Assembly (NCBI RefSeq): GCF_001559595.1
Contig: NZ_LNTY01000029.1
Span: forward strand, 62,001-126,000
Source: Enterovibrio coralii
GTDB taxonomy: Bacteria > Pseudomonadota > Gammaproteobacteria > Enterobacterales > Vibrionaceae
Direction: 5' to 3'
Length of the DNA stretch: 64,000 nt
Shown here: positions 28,557 through 38,447 of the stretch, piece after piece
Numbering within the stretch: the stretch's first letter is position 1
How the letters are laid out: each line of letters begins with the position of its first letter
Translations under genes and position numbers: made by a program
Notes under the pieces: model-generated
Databases searched by the model: none
What the model was told of the DNA's origin: nothing
The model's input: only the letters and a program-made list of their open reading frames with translations

Positions 28557-28689
28557 AGATTTTCGGGCTGAGGAGTGTAACAAAAGAAAAACGCATGGTG
28601 TAATCTTTTTTGTACGCAAGTTCTGGGTTGCGGTGTTAGCGACTGTCTGGGCATAATGGATGAACTTCAATGCATACAAGGAGATACCG

Positions 28690-29937
28690 GTGGAGCAGAG
28701 CAAACTTCGTGTTGCCATGTTAAGTACAGGCGAAGAGGTATTACACGGTGACATCACCGATACCAACGCTGCTTGGCTCTCGCGTCGTTGTTTCGAGGAA
28801 GGGTTTGCCCTTAATCGTCGAGTGACGACCGGTGATGCGTTGGACGATATTGCCATCGAATTAGTGCGTTGCAGCCAAGTCTCCGATGTGGTGATCGTTA
28901 ATGGTGGATTAGGTCCGACGACCGATGATCTCACCACCGAAGCCATGGCCATGGCGATGGATGTGGACGTAGAGCTCAACAGCTATTGGCTGACGGCACT
29001 TAAAGAGCGCTTCGAAAAAAATGGTCGCACTATGCCAAAGAGCAATATCAAACAAGCCATGCTGCCTGAAGGCGCAGAGCTGATTGATAATCCCGTTGGT
29101 AGTGCGTGTGGTTTTTCTGCAGAGCTTAATGGTTGCTTGATGTTCTTTACGCCGGGAGTGCCAAGCGAATTCAAGCAAATGTTCGAAGACGAAATTCTTC
29201 CGCGATTGCAAGCGCGCTATCCCAATACGGCCAAGCGTGAGATTCAGCGTCTTTACTCTTTTGGTGTTGGTGAGTCCACGCTTAACGATCGTTTCGAAGC
29301 GATAGATCTGCCGGAAGGTTTCGAGCTTGGTTACCGTTCAGCCCTTCCATTCATTGAAGTGAAGGTATTTTCACCTCGTCAGCATTCAGAAATCTCTTTG
29401 ATCACCGAAGCGATCAAGCATGCCATTGGCGATAACTTGGTGGGTGATGGCAAATCTTTGCTTGAGACCATGGGCGATTTGCTGCGTGAGTCAAGCCTGA
29501 GGCTGGCAGTGGCCGAGAAATTCACCGGTGGTTACCTGACAAATTGGCTCAATGAAAACGCTGACACCCAAAACGCCCTGACACAAGGATGGGTGTTAAG
29601 TGAGTCCTCTTTGGTAACAGAAAATGATTACAACCCGCTTGCGGCGGTCCTTGCTATGGCAACGGCGGCGCGAGAAAACGCAGGCGTTGAGATTGGTCTT
29701 GCCAGCGGGAATGTAGAAGCAGGGCGTGTGGCACTGGGGCTTTCAACTGCGATGGGTGATTGGGGCATCATCGTGAAAACGGGGCGTAAGTTAACCAACG
29801 AAGACTACCGTTGTTATGCGTCTACTATGATGCTCGACATGCTGCGCAGATACTTGACCGGAAAAGAAATGTTCCCAGAAATCAGCGCGCTGGCCACATT
29901 GGAATCGCTGCATATTCCTGTTGAAATCGAACAATAA
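28690..29937 (+). CDS. CinA-family protein with degenerate deamidase site (YfaY-like)
   Basis: 415 residues. The N-terminal MoCF/COG1058 domain is well kept (LSTGEEVLHGDITDTNAAWLS, NGGLGPTTDD, PVGSACGF, FFTPGVPSEF); such domains can act as ADP-ribose pyrophosphatases. The C-terminal PncC domain should carry ESCTGG at the nucleotide-binding/catalytic site, but here the motif reads AVAEKFTGG: the Ser and Cys are replaced by Lys and Phe. NMN deamidase activity is therefore unlikely, as in E. coli YfaY. I choose the GTG at 28690 because AAGGAG lies 9 nt upstream; an ATG at 28660 is upstream of that ribosome site. Confidence 0.88.
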   Translation: MEQSKLRVAMLSTGEEVLHGDITDTNAAWLSRRCFEEGFALNRRVTTGDALDDIAIELVRCSQVSDVVIVNGGLGPTTDDLTTEAMAMAMDVDVELNSYWLTALKERFEKNGRTMPKSNIKQAMLPEGAELIDNPVGSACGFSAELNGCLMFFTPGVPSEFKQMFEDEILPRLQARYPNTAKREIQRLYSFGVGESTLNDRFEAIDLPEGFELGYRSALPFIEVKVFSPRQHSEISLITEAIKHAIGDNLVGDGKSLLETMGDLLRESSLRLAVAEKFTGGYLTNWLNENADTQNALTQGWVLSESSLVTENDYNPLAAVLAMATAARENAGVEIGLASGNVEAGRVALGLSTAMGDWGIIVKTGRKLTNEDYRCYASTMMLDMLRRYLTGKEMFPEISALATLESLHIPVEIEQ

Positions 29938-29967
29938 AGAAAAGCCTGACAGAGTCAGGCTTTTTTA
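29938..29967. terminator. Terminator between CinA-family gene and glsA
   Basis: AAAGCCTGAC / GTCAGGCTTT, a 10-bp stem with an AGA loop, then T. It lies between convergent genes and may serve both. Confidence 0.9.
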
Positions 29968-29985
29968 CTTATGCGAACTAGACAG

Positions 29986-30925
29986 TTAAGACGCGTAGAT
30001 ATTCAGCCCCAGCGACTTCACCACATGAGCAATCATGCGCTGTGCGCGTACGCTATTGCCTGATTCATCCAGCGGCGGTGAAAATGCCGCGATGCCAAGT
30101 TTGCCTGGAGCCACGGCAAGAATGCCGCCGCCTACGCCACTTTTCCCCGGTAAACCCACTTCAAATGCCCAGTCGCCAGAATAGTCGTAGAGGCCTTCCA
30201 TGGTCATTTCCGCGAGGATATGTGGAATATTCGCGCCAGTGAGTACCTGCTCACCAGATACCGGATTGACACCTTTGTTCGCGAGCGTTGCACTCATTAC
30301 CGCAAGGTCTTTGCAGGTGACGAGTGTAGAGCATTGTCGGGTATAGACTTCACAGGCTTCCATCGGATCACAGAAGCAGTTGCCTGCTGCGTAGAGCAGC
30401 CATGCGATTCCGCGATTATGGAAGTTAGTCGTTTGCTCAGACTCGTTGATTTCATCGGACAGCACAATTTGGTTTGCGGTTAGCTTTCGCTGAATGTCGA
30501 GAATTCGAGACAACGCGCTTCCGCATTTTGCGCATTCAACAAGCTGACACTTGCCATCGCACCGGCATTTACGAGCGGAGATAAAGGCTTATCTTGATGC
30601 TCGCACAGTGCAAGAACCGAATTGAAAGGGAGACCCGTCGGCTCTGCGCCAATTTTTTCTCGCACCATTTCTGGCCCAACATCTTCCATCAACAAGGCCA
30701 ATGTGGCGACTTTCGAAATCGACTCAATCGCAAAACCATAGTCGCTTTCCCCCGCTTGGAATACTTGACCGTCAGCCGTCACTATCACCAAGGCGGAAAG
30801 TGCAGATGGCACAGAATCCAGATACGGGATGTAGCTTGCGTTCTCGCCCCCGGAAGGGCATGGAACAAGGCGAAGGTTTCATCGACCAGAGCCTGTAAAT
30901 CCGTGGCATTCGGCAATGTGTTCAT
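29986..30925 (-). CDS. glsA: Glutaminase (serine-dependent, GlsA type; frame broken twice)
   Basis: Hydrolyses glutamine to glutamate and ammonia; the ammonia consumes protons. The start ATG at 30923-30925 overlaps the gadC stop, behind GGAGGCAAGGC, and gives MNTLPNATDLQALVDETFALFHALPG. One missing base in a run of C (near 30849) and one near 30515 split it into three pieces. Restored, it has about 312 residues, the normal glutaminase size. The serine beta-lactamase-like motif SISK lies in the middle part, and GKSGVGGGILAV in the C-terminal part. Coupling to gadC and gadB mirrors E. coli glsA-ybaT and the glutamine-dependent acid resistance route. Confidence 0.9.
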
Positions 30926-32481
30926 GCCTTGCCTCCTTGATTCTTTTGATGGCTTTCTGTCACCAGTGGAGTGTGCTTATCAGAATGGTTCTGCAAGCCT
31001 GGGTGAACACCTTCAATCTGCCAAGTGAATGGGGCAAAGTCGGAGTTCTCATCGCGCCAATGTGGTTTTCTTACTGCGTAAATCACTAACGGAATCGCGA
31101 TGAACAGCAGTGTCAAACCGACCAAGAGCGAAATGAACACTGTTGGGCTACCGACAGCAATTTGGCTTGGTGGAATAAAGCTGAACGCAAACGCAGTCAG
31201 TGACGCAGTAAAGCCCACACCCGCAATGACATACAGACCTTTTTTGCCTCCCGGTACACGATATGGACGAGGGCGATTAGGCTGGCTGAAACGCAGGTAA
31301 ATCGCCGCGGAGAACATCAGCATGTACAGCGTTAAATAGATCACTGCCGCGAGCTGACTCAGGATTTGATATGCCGCTTCTACGGATGGAAGCACCACGA
31401 AGGTAATGGCCAAGAAGCTGACGATGATACCCTGTACGAGAAGGATATGTGTCGCCATGCCATTTTTGTTGGTGTGCTGCCAAAAGCGTGGCATGTAACC
31501 GGCTTTGGCCACTTCCAAAAGACCTGTTGAAGGACCCGCAACCCAAGTCACGATACCCGCCAGAACACCGATTGCTAGACAGATCGCCATGATAGGTGCA
31601 AGGAAGCCTAAACCTGCCCATTTGAACATATCAAAGTAGGCGACCAGCAAGCTTTGAGTGAGGTTGATGTCCGCACTTGGGATGACGAAAGCAATCGCCA
31701 GCGTACCTAGGATAAAGATCACCACAGTACCGAGTGCTGCCATACCGATAGCGAGCGGATAGGAGCGGGTGGGATTATCGAGATCTTTCACATGAATCGC
31801 ATTCATCTCCATACCGGCATAGAACAAGAAGATACTGGCAGCCAAGACGACATTATTGAAGTTTGAAAAATCGGGTACCAGTTGTGACCATGACAGATCA
31901 ATCTGAATTTTTGCGCCGCTGAAATAGAACGAGAAGCCTAGCAAAATCAGAATAATGGCGGGGATGATGGTACCTATGATACCGCCCCACTTAGAGAGCA
32001 GGGTAAACGCAGAAACGCCTTTAAACGCCACGAAGGTGGCAAACCAGTAGATGGCAAGCACAATGGCAAGAACAAAGAACTTGTTCTGCGACAAGGCTGC
32101 ATCAAAGGTCTGATCGGGACCGATAAAGGCCAGCGATACAGCACCAAAGGTCAAGGCTGTTGGGAACCAAACACAGACTTGGACAAAGAGTAAAAACATC
32201 GAAATAAAGGCGAGGCGAGGGCCAAAGGCTTCACCCACCCAGCGAAAAATACCGCCTTTTTCCGGCCAGCCTGTTGCTAATTCAGCAGCAACCAGTGACA
32301 CGGGCACCAAAAAGAATAACGCGGCAAAGACGTAGTAAAACACGGAACTAAGGCCATACTCTGCTTCCGCAGGTAGGCCACGAAGGCTGACCACGGCGAC
32401 CACGTTCATAATGGCAAACGTGGCGACACTGATTTTCCCAGCTTGTTTGAGATTGCTGTCTGAAGGCGATTTCTTATTCAT
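30922..32481 (-). CDS. gadC: Glutamate:GABA antiporter, GadC family
   Basis: A 519-residue APC exchanger with about 12 membrane helices. The opening KISVATFAIMNVVAVVSLRGLPAEAEYG and the middle stretches WPEKGGIFRWVGEAFG, FLFYAGMEMNAIHVKD and RPRPYRVPGGKKGLY are diagnostic of the GadC/YbaT group. It imports glutamate (or glutamine) and exports GABA, completing the proton-consuming cycle. The long polar C-terminal tail (about residues 480-519, including several His) corresponds to the pH-sensing plug of GadC. The gene lies between gadB (92 bp upstream) and glsA (4-bp overlap). Confidence 0.92.
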   Translation of the reverse strand: MNKKSPSDSNLKQAGKISVATFAIMNVVAVVSLRGLPAEAEYGLSSVFYYVFAALFFLVPVSLVAAELATGWPEKGGIFRWVGEAFGPRLAFISMFLLFVQVCVWFPTALTFGAVSLAFIGPDQTFDAALSQNKFFVLAIVLAIYWFATFVAFKGVSAFTLLSKWGGIIGTIIPAIILILLGFSFYFSGAKIQIDLSWSQLVPDFSNFNNVVLAASIFLFYAGMEMNAIHVKDLDNPTRSYPLAIGMAALGTVVIFILGTLAIAFVIPSADINLTQSLLVAYFDMFKWAGLGFLAPIMAICLAIGVLAGIVTWVAGPSTGLLEVAKAGYMPRFWQHTNKNGMATHILLVQGIIVSFLAITFVVLPSVEAAYQILSQLAAVIYLTLYMLMFSAAIYLRFSQPNRPRPYRVPGGKKGLYVIAGVGFTASLTAFAFSFIPPSQIAVGSPTVFISLLVGLTLLFIAIPLVIYAVRKPHWRDENSDFAPFTWQIEGVHPGLQNHSDKHTPLVTESHQKNQGGKA

Positions 32482-32501
32482 CTTTCTAATTCCTGCAAAT
32501 G

Positions 32502-32532
32502 TGTCTGGCCGTCACTGTGGCGCGGCCAGACA
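32502..32532 (-). other. Hairpin between gadB and gadC
   Basis: TGTCTGGCC / GGCCAGACA, a 9-bp perfect stem with a 13-nt loop in the intergenic transcript. There is no T-run, so it is more likely a processing, stability or attenuation element than a full terminator. Confidence 0.5.
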
Positions 32533-32573
32533 GGGATAAATGCAAAACTAACTTTTCTTGGGTTTAGAGCGAG

Positions 32574-33952
32574 TTAACCATGATGGAATGAAGACGTCGC
32601 ACCGGAGTGCACCTGTGGATATTGCTTGAAGTACTCAACGCAGCGTTTGAGGTCCTCCAACATGAGAGCGGCCATATCAAGCTGACACCGTGACGGATCA
32701 TAATGCGTTGGATGACGGTGTCTCGGCGATTACCTGGCAGAGGGTAAGACGCAATTTGCCAGCCGCGCATGCGCATGCGGTCTGAAAGATCGTACAGGGT
32801 GAAGCCCCAATCACCTTCTTTCAGGCTGTAGCTGAGCGCAGGCAGGCCACCACGACCATCATAGAAGAGGTCAAATGGACCGATTTTGGCAATTTCATCT
32901 GCCAACCATTGAGCGGTTTGTAGGCAGGACTCTTGGATGCCTTTGTAGCCATCAAAGCCCAAACGCAGGAAGTTATAGTATTGCGCCACAATCTGGCCGC
33001 CAGGGCGGGAGAAATTCAACGCAAAGGTTGGCATGTTGCCGCCAAGGTAATCGACTTTAAACACCAACTCTTCTGGTAAGTGTTGCTCGTTACGCCAAAC
33101 AACCCAGCCCACACCCAGAGGGGCAAGACCATATTTGTGACCGGAACTGTTGATAGACACAACTCGAGGAAGTCTGAAATCCCACTTCAGTTCTGGATTA
33201 ATAAATGGGGCGATAAACCCGCCCGAGGCACCGTCAACGTGGATAGGAACATCCAATCCGGTGGAGGTTTGTAGCTCATCGAGTTTTTTCGAGATAGCTT
33301 CGACAGGTTCGAAGACACAGGTGTATGTCACGCCGAGAGTTGGAACCACACCAATGGTGTTTTCGTCGACGTATTGCATGAGCTTGTCTGGGTTCATGCA
33401 TACTTCGTCACCATCTAGCGGTATTTCACGCATTTCTACATCAAAGTAGCGCGCGAACTTATGCCAACAGATCTGAACAGGACCGCAGACGATGTTTGGT
33501 TTGTCGGTTGGTAAGCCTTGCGCTTCGCGCTTTTGACGCCAACGCCATTTCATCGCCAGTCCGCCCAGCATCGCTGCCTCGGATGATCCCGTGGTTGAGC
33601 AACCTACCGTCGTTTCACTTTCTTGGCTGTTCCACAACTTGGCAAGAATGTGCACACAGCGTGCTTCAATCTCTGCCGTTTGCGGGTACTCGTCTTTATC
33701 GATCATGTTCTTGTCGATACAGACATCCATGAGTTCGTGAACACTCGGTTCCATCCAGGTAGAGCAAAATGTTGCGAGATTCTGGCGCGCATTACCATCC
33801 ATAAGCAGCTCGTCTTTCAGCATTTGCGCGACAAGCTCGGGTGACTGACTTTCTTTTGGTAGGGAGAATTTGGGTAGCTGGGTTTGAGAGAGGACCTCTT
33901 CGTAAATATCCTCACTTTCTGAACCCGTTTGATTTTTATAATGCAGTCCCAT
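32574..33952 (-). CDS. gadB: Glutamate decarboxylase (frame broken near C-terminus)
   Basis: A PLP enzyme converting glutamate to GABA and CO2, consuming a proton. It follows E. coli GadA/B along its length: Asp240 in HVDGASGGF contacts the PLP ring nitrogen and Lys273 in [13 protein letters not shown] binds PLP. A missing base near 32678 throws the last 40 residues out of frame; adding it gives [19 protein letters not shown] and an end at SSFHHG with stop 32574-32576, about 459 residues. The C-terminal His of GadB that closes the active site at neutral pH may correspond to this HH. ATG follows GGAG. First gene of gadB-gadC-glsA. Confidence 0.93.
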
Positions 33953-34257
33953 AGGTGTAGCTCCTTCAATGTGCCTTTGAGATAGAGAGTATTTCTAAAA
34001 GCGGTTAAAGCACCTGTAGGTATAGTAGAAACAACAATTGATTTTTGCCCTAGTTTTAAGATGCAATCTTAACTTGACGAAATATCTCAAAAATAAGAAT
34101 TGAAAGCGTTTTATAGTGGGTATTTAACTATGAATAGTGAATATAAATACAAAGAATGTGGATATCAGGTGTTTGCACTTCGCTAAGTGTTAGCGATCGG
34201 GTGGCAAGTCTAGGAAAGTGGTAGTAAGTGTCAGCGTGAATGAAGCGAGGGATTTTG
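33953..34257. other. Gene-free region upstream of gadB
   Basis: About 305 bp of AT-rich DNA holding the gadB promoter. There is an ACTAT-GA-ATAGT palindrome near 34128-34139. I could not identify a firm regulator site or any coding sequence. Confidence 0.5.
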
Positions 34258-34300
34258 GAAAAAAGTGCCGCGCCCCTCGAGTCAGAGGTTTGCGGCTTTT
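34258..34300 (-). terminator. Terminator of the nrdAB-yfaE operon
   Basis: On the minus strand, AAAAGCCGC...GCGGC-CTTTT with an inner CCTC/GAGG pair, followed by T. The yfaE stop codon (34282-34284) lies inside the hairpin. Confidence 0.75.
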
Positions 34301-34572
34301 CTTGCTACAAATGAAACTTGGTAGTCAAACTCAACATCGACATCTTGAGAAGGTGTTGAGCTGCATGTGAGGATTTCGCCAGCGGCGAGATATGCCATTG
34401 CATCTTCTTGTACGACAGCACCTTTTTGAAGCTTGCAGCGGCAGGCTCCGCAAACACCATTGCGGCATTGGAATTCAGGCTGAAGCCCCGCTTGCTCTAA
34501 TTGCTCAAGCAGAGGCTGGTGGGTGTTACCCACCAGCGTTTGACCGTTCACTGTGATAGTGATTCGGCTCAT
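34282..34572 (-). CDS. yfaE: 2Fe-2S ferredoxin YfaE, helper of class Ia ribonucleotide reductase
   Basis: A 96-residue plant-type ferredoxin. The four cluster cysteines are Cys36, Cys41, Cys44 (CRNGVCGAC) and Cys70 (LTCSS). It reduces the diferric centre of NrdB, helping to make and repair the tyrosyl radical. Its ATG overlaps the nrdB stop by 4 bp, the usual nrdA-nrdB-yfaE order of gammaproteobacteria. Confidence 0.96.
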   Translation of the reverse strand: MSRITITVNGQTLVGNTHQPLLEQLEQAGLQPEFQCRNGVCGACRCKLQKGAVVQEDAMAYLAAGEILTCSSTPSQDVDVEFDYQVSFVARKAANL

Positions 34573-35702
34573 AGTTCGAAGTCACCCAAATCGTCGACAT
34601 CAACATCGTTGTCGATCTGACCGACAAGGTATGAGCTGATCTCAGCTTCTTGAGGCGCGACCTGTACGTTGTCAGACGAGAGCCACGCGTTAATCCAAGG
34701 GATTGGGTTTTGGTTTGCGCCAACATACGCTGGTTTCAAGCCTACCGCAGACATACGCAGGTTAGTGATGTACTCAACGTATTGGCAAAGAATGTCTTTG
34801 TTCAGGCCGATCATCGAGCCGTCTTTGAACAGGTATTCAGCCCATTCTTTTTCTTGCTCGGCCGCGTCTTTGAACAGATCAAAACATTGCTGTTCACACT
34901 CTCTAGCGATTTCAGCCATCTCTGGGTCGTCTTCACCGCCACGCAAGATGTTCAGCATGTGTTGTGTGCTGGTGAGGTGGAGGGCTTCATCACGTGCGAT
35001 CAGCTTGATGATTTTTGCATTACCTTCCATCAGCTCACGTTCTGCAAAAGCAAACGAACACGCGAAGCTCACGTAGAAGCGGATTGCTTCCAGTGCATTT
35101 ACTGACATCAAACACACGTACAGTTTTTTCTTCAGCTCGCGAAGGGACACAACCACGGTTTCACCGTTCACTGTGTGCTCACCTTCACCAAGACGGTGGT
35201 AGTCGCTGGTCGCTTGAATCAGGTCATCGTAGTAACCCGCAATGTCATTCGCGCGCTTGATGATTTGTTCGTTCACGACGATGTCATCGAACACCAGCGA
35301 AGGGTTGTTCACGATGTTACGAATGATGTGCGTGTAAGAGCGAGAGTGAATGGTCTCTGAGAATGACCAGGTTTCAATCCAAGTTTCCAACTCAGGGATC
35401 GACACCAATGGCAGCAGAGCAACGTTCGGGCTGCGGCCTTGGATAGAATCCAGCAGGGTTTGGTATTTCAGGTTGCTGATGAAGATGTGCTTTTCATGCT
35501 CTGGCAGGTTTGCGTAATCGATGCGGTCACCAGATACATCCACTTCTTCTGGGCGCCAGAAGAAGGACAGTTGCTTTTCAATCAGTCTTTCGAAAATCTC
35601 GTACTTTTGTTGGTCGTAACGCGCCACGTTTACTGGCTGACCGAAGAACATTGGTTCTTTTAGAGGATTGTTGTTTTCTTTAGAGAAAGTGCTGTAAGCC
35701 AT
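34569..35702 (-). CDS. nrdB: Ribonucleoside-diphosphate reductase, beta subunit
   Basis: The radical-generating subunit of aerobic class Ia ribonucleotide reductase. The 377-residue protein has the diiron ligands in the stretches [25 protein letters not shown] and [13 protein letters not shown], and the acidic C-terminal tail (DDLGDFEL) that docks on NrdA. The start at 35702 ([10 protein letters not shown]) matches family N-termini; an upstream in-frame TTG is not needed. It follows nrdA after 67 bp containing a GC-rich hairpin and overlaps yfaE by 4 bp. Confidence 0.97.
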   Translation of the reverse strand: MAYSTFSKENNNPLKEPMFFGQPVNVARYDQQKYEIFERLIEKQLSFFWRPEEVDVSGDRIDYANLPEHEKHIFISNLKYQTLLDSIQGRSPNVALLPLVSIPELETWIETWSFSETIHSRSYTHIIRNIVNNPSLVFDDIVVNEQIIKRANDIAGYYDDLIQATSDYHRLGEGEHTVNGETVVVSLRELKKKLYVCLMSVNALEAIRFYVSFACSFAFAERELMEGNAKIIKLIARDEALHLTSTQHMLNILRGGEDDPEMAEIARECEQQCFDLFKDAAEQEKEWAEYLFKDGSMIGLNKDILCQYVEYITNLRMSAVGLKPAYVGANQNPIPWINAWLSSDNVQVAPQEAEISSYLVGQIDNDVDVDDLGDFEL

Positions 35703-35737
35703 TGCTATCAATACACCGTGAAATAGTTAACCGTTAA

Positions 35738-35758
35738 GAGGGAGCTTTCGCTCCCCCT
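35738..35758 (-). other. Hairpin between nrdA and nrdB
   Basis: GGGAGC / GCTCCC around a TTTC loop, in the short nrdA-nrdB spacer. There is no T-run, so it is probably an mRNA stability or processing element. Confidence 0.45.
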
Positions 35759-35769
35759 AGAATTCAAAA

Positions 35770-38048
35770 TTAGATTTTACAAGCACCGCCTGCGCAACCA
35801 TCGTCTTCTGCAGCCAAATCTTGCTGTGCATCGTCTGCACCATCACGCGTGTTGTGGTAGTACAGCGTTTTCACACCCAGTTTGTAGGCGGTCAGCAGGT
35901 CTTTCATCAGCAGCTTCATTGGTACTTTGCCACCAGGCTGTTTGCTTGGGTCGTAGTTGGTGTTTGCTGAAATCGCTTGGTCGACAAATTTCTGCATGAT
36001 ACCCACTAACTGCAAGTAGCCGTCGTTAGACTCGATGTTCCAAAGCAGCTCGTAGTTGTCTTTGTATTTCTCAAACTCAGGCACAACTTGCTTCAGGATG
36101 CCGTCTTTTGATGCCTTGACTGACACATAACCACGTGGTGGCTCGATACCGTTGGTCGCGTTAGAAATTTGCGACGAGGTTTCAGAAGGCATCAGTGCTG
36201 ACAGAGTAGAGTTACGCAGACCGTGCTCAACGATTTCCTGACGCAGCGTCTCCCAATCGTAGTGCAGTGGTTCGTCGCAAATCGCATCCAAATCACGCTT
36301 GTACGTGTCGATTGGAAGCACGCCTTTCGCATACGTCGTTTCGTTGAATGACGGACATGCGCCGCGCTCTTTTGCCAGCCCCACAGATGCTTTCAACAAG
36401 TAGTATTGAATTGCTTCAAATGTGCGGTGTGTCAGGCCATTCGCGCTACCGTTTGAGTAGCGAACGCCATGCTTCGCCAAGTAGTAAGCGAAGTTAATCA
36501 CGCCTACGCCCAGTGTACGACGGTTCATGGTTGCTTTACGCGCTGCAGGCAGCGGGTAGTCTTGGTAATCCAGCAGTGAGTCAAGCGCACGGATAGTCAG
36601 ATCAGCCAATTCTTCCAGCTCATCAAGCTCTTTGATGGCACCCAAGTTAAACGCAGACAGTGTACACAGAGCAATCTCACCTTGGTCGTCTTCGACGTTG
36701 GTCAGCGGCTTGGTTGGCAGTGCAATTTCCAGACACAGGTTAGACTGGCGAATGGGTGCAACTTGTGGGTCGAACGGGCTGTGCGTATTACAGTGGTCAA
36801 CGTTTTGTACATAGATACGGCCAGTCGACGCACGCTCTTGCATCATCAGAGAAAACAGCTCAATCGCTTTCACTGTTTGACGCTTGATAGACGTGTCTTG
36901 CTCGTACTGCGTATACAGACGCTCGAATTCGTCTTGGTCAGCGAAGAAGGCATCATACAGTCCCGGTACATCAGATGGAGAGAACAGTGAAATGTTCTCG
37001 CCTTTGATCAGGCGGGTGTACATCAATTTGTTGATTTGAACGCCGTAGTCCATGTGACGAACGCGGTTTTCTTCAACACCACGGTTGTTTTTCAGAACCA
37101 GCAGGTTCTCTACTTCACGGTGCCAAATTGGGTAGAACAGGGTCGCTGCGCCGCCACGAACACCGCCTTGAGAACAGCACTTAACCGCTGTCTGGAAGTA
37201 TTTATAGAATGGGATACAACCAGTATGGAATGCTTCGCCGCCACGAATTGGGCTACCCAGCGCACGGATACGACCCGCGTTAATACCAATACCAGCACGT
37301 TGGCTAACGTAACGAACAATGGCACTTGCAGTGGCGTTGATAGAATCCAAGCTATCGTCACACTCAATCAGAACACAAGAGCTGAACTGACGCGTCGGGG
37401 TACGTACTCCAGACATGATGGGTGTTGGCAGCGAAATCTTGAATTGAGATACCGCATCATAGAAACGACGGATGTAATCTAGGCGCGTTTCTTTCGGGTA
37501 ATTTGCGAACAGACAGGCTGCTACCATAATGTACAAAAACTGTGCGCTTTCGTAGATTTCACCAGTAACACGGTTTTGTACCAAATATTTCCCTTCCAAC
37601 TGCTTCACAGCGGCGTAAGAGAAGTTCATATCACGCCAGTGATCGATGTAGCTGTCGAGGATGTCGAGTTCTTCTGCAGTGTAATCTTCTAGCAGGTGCT
37701 TATCATACTTGCCCATGTCCACCATTTTGCGAACGTGGTCGCCAAGTGTAGGTGGCTCAAACTGGCCGTAAGCCTTCTTACGCAAGTGGAATACGGCAAG
37801 ACGCGCAGCTAAGTATTGGTAGTCTGGCGTTTGTTCAGAAATGAGATCGGCAGCTGCTTGATGATTGTTTCGTGAATGTCTTCAGTTTTGATACCGTCGT
37901 AAAACTGGATGTGTGAGCGAAGTTCAACTTGCGAGACAGAGACGTTATCAAGGCCTTCAGCGGCCCATGTAATGACTCGGTGGATTTTGTCTAAATCGAT
38001 ATTTTCCTTCGCGCCACTTCGTTTTTGAACAGTGATTTGTTGGTTCAT
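35770..38048 (-). CDS. nrdA: Ribonucleoside-diphosphate reductase, alpha subunit (frame broken)
   Basis: The catalytic subunit of class Ia ribonucleotide reductase. The first 68 residues (ATP cone, MNQQITVQKRSGAKENIDLD) are in frame from ATG 38048. One missing base near 37857 then cuts the frame; adding it gives IIKAAADLISEQTPDYQYLAARLAVFHLRKKAYG and joins the remaining protein, about 759 residues in total. Active-site Cys residues are visible in SSCVLIE, NLCLEIALP and IALCTLSAFNLG, and the redox pair in the tail CAGGACKI. The gene is essential for aerobic growth, so the break is almost surely a sequence error. Two NrdR boxes lie upstream. Confidence 0.95.
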
Positions 38049-38123
38049 TTATCTTGTTCCCGGTATTTCCATGCCTGAAGACGTGTTTTTGCAAATTTCA
38101 CAAAATACAAGGCAGATTTGTGA

Positions 38124-38139
38124 TCAATATATGAATTAT
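38124..38139. promoter_or_regulatory. NrdR box, distal
   Basis: TCAATATATGAATTAT matches ACACTATATATAGTGT at about 10 of 16 positions. Its centre is exactly 31 bp (three helical turns) from the stronger box at 38155, the normal spacing for paired NrdR boxes. Confidence 0.6.
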
Positions 38140-38154
38140 GACTTGTGTGTCCAA

Positions 38155-38170
38155 CCACTACATATAGGGT
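38155..38170. promoter_or_regulatory. NrdR box, stronger
   Basis: CCACTACATATAGGGT matches the NrdR consensus ACACTATATATAGTGT at 13 of 16 positions. It is 107 bp upstream of the nrdA start. NrdR represses nrd operons when dATP is high. Confidence 0.7.
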
Positions 38171-38447
38171 CTTCGACTGACTTTGGTAACAAGATAGTGT
38201 TGAAGGGGGGATAATGCAAGTTGCTACTGATAGCGTTGTCTGTGGATATCTTGGGGATTGAAAGTTAAGGTTAGTGCTTACTAACCCCAATACACTAATC
38301 AATGCAACAGCATACGAAAAAGCAAATCTTTTTAGGCGGAACTGAGAAATAAAAAAATTTATTTTTCTTGCCTGAAAAGGCAAACAGTGCTGCGTGTTAA
38401 CTCATTGATCATTGGTCATTTTGTGTGCACGGTGTGTGTGATAAAGA
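38171..38447. other. Gene-free remainder of the nrdA upstream region
   Basis: AT-rich promoter DNA between the NrdR boxes and the downstream end of the HAD phosphatase gene. I found no credible coding sequence. DnaA or Fis sites would be expected here from E. coli but I could not assign any with confidence. Confidence 0.4.
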
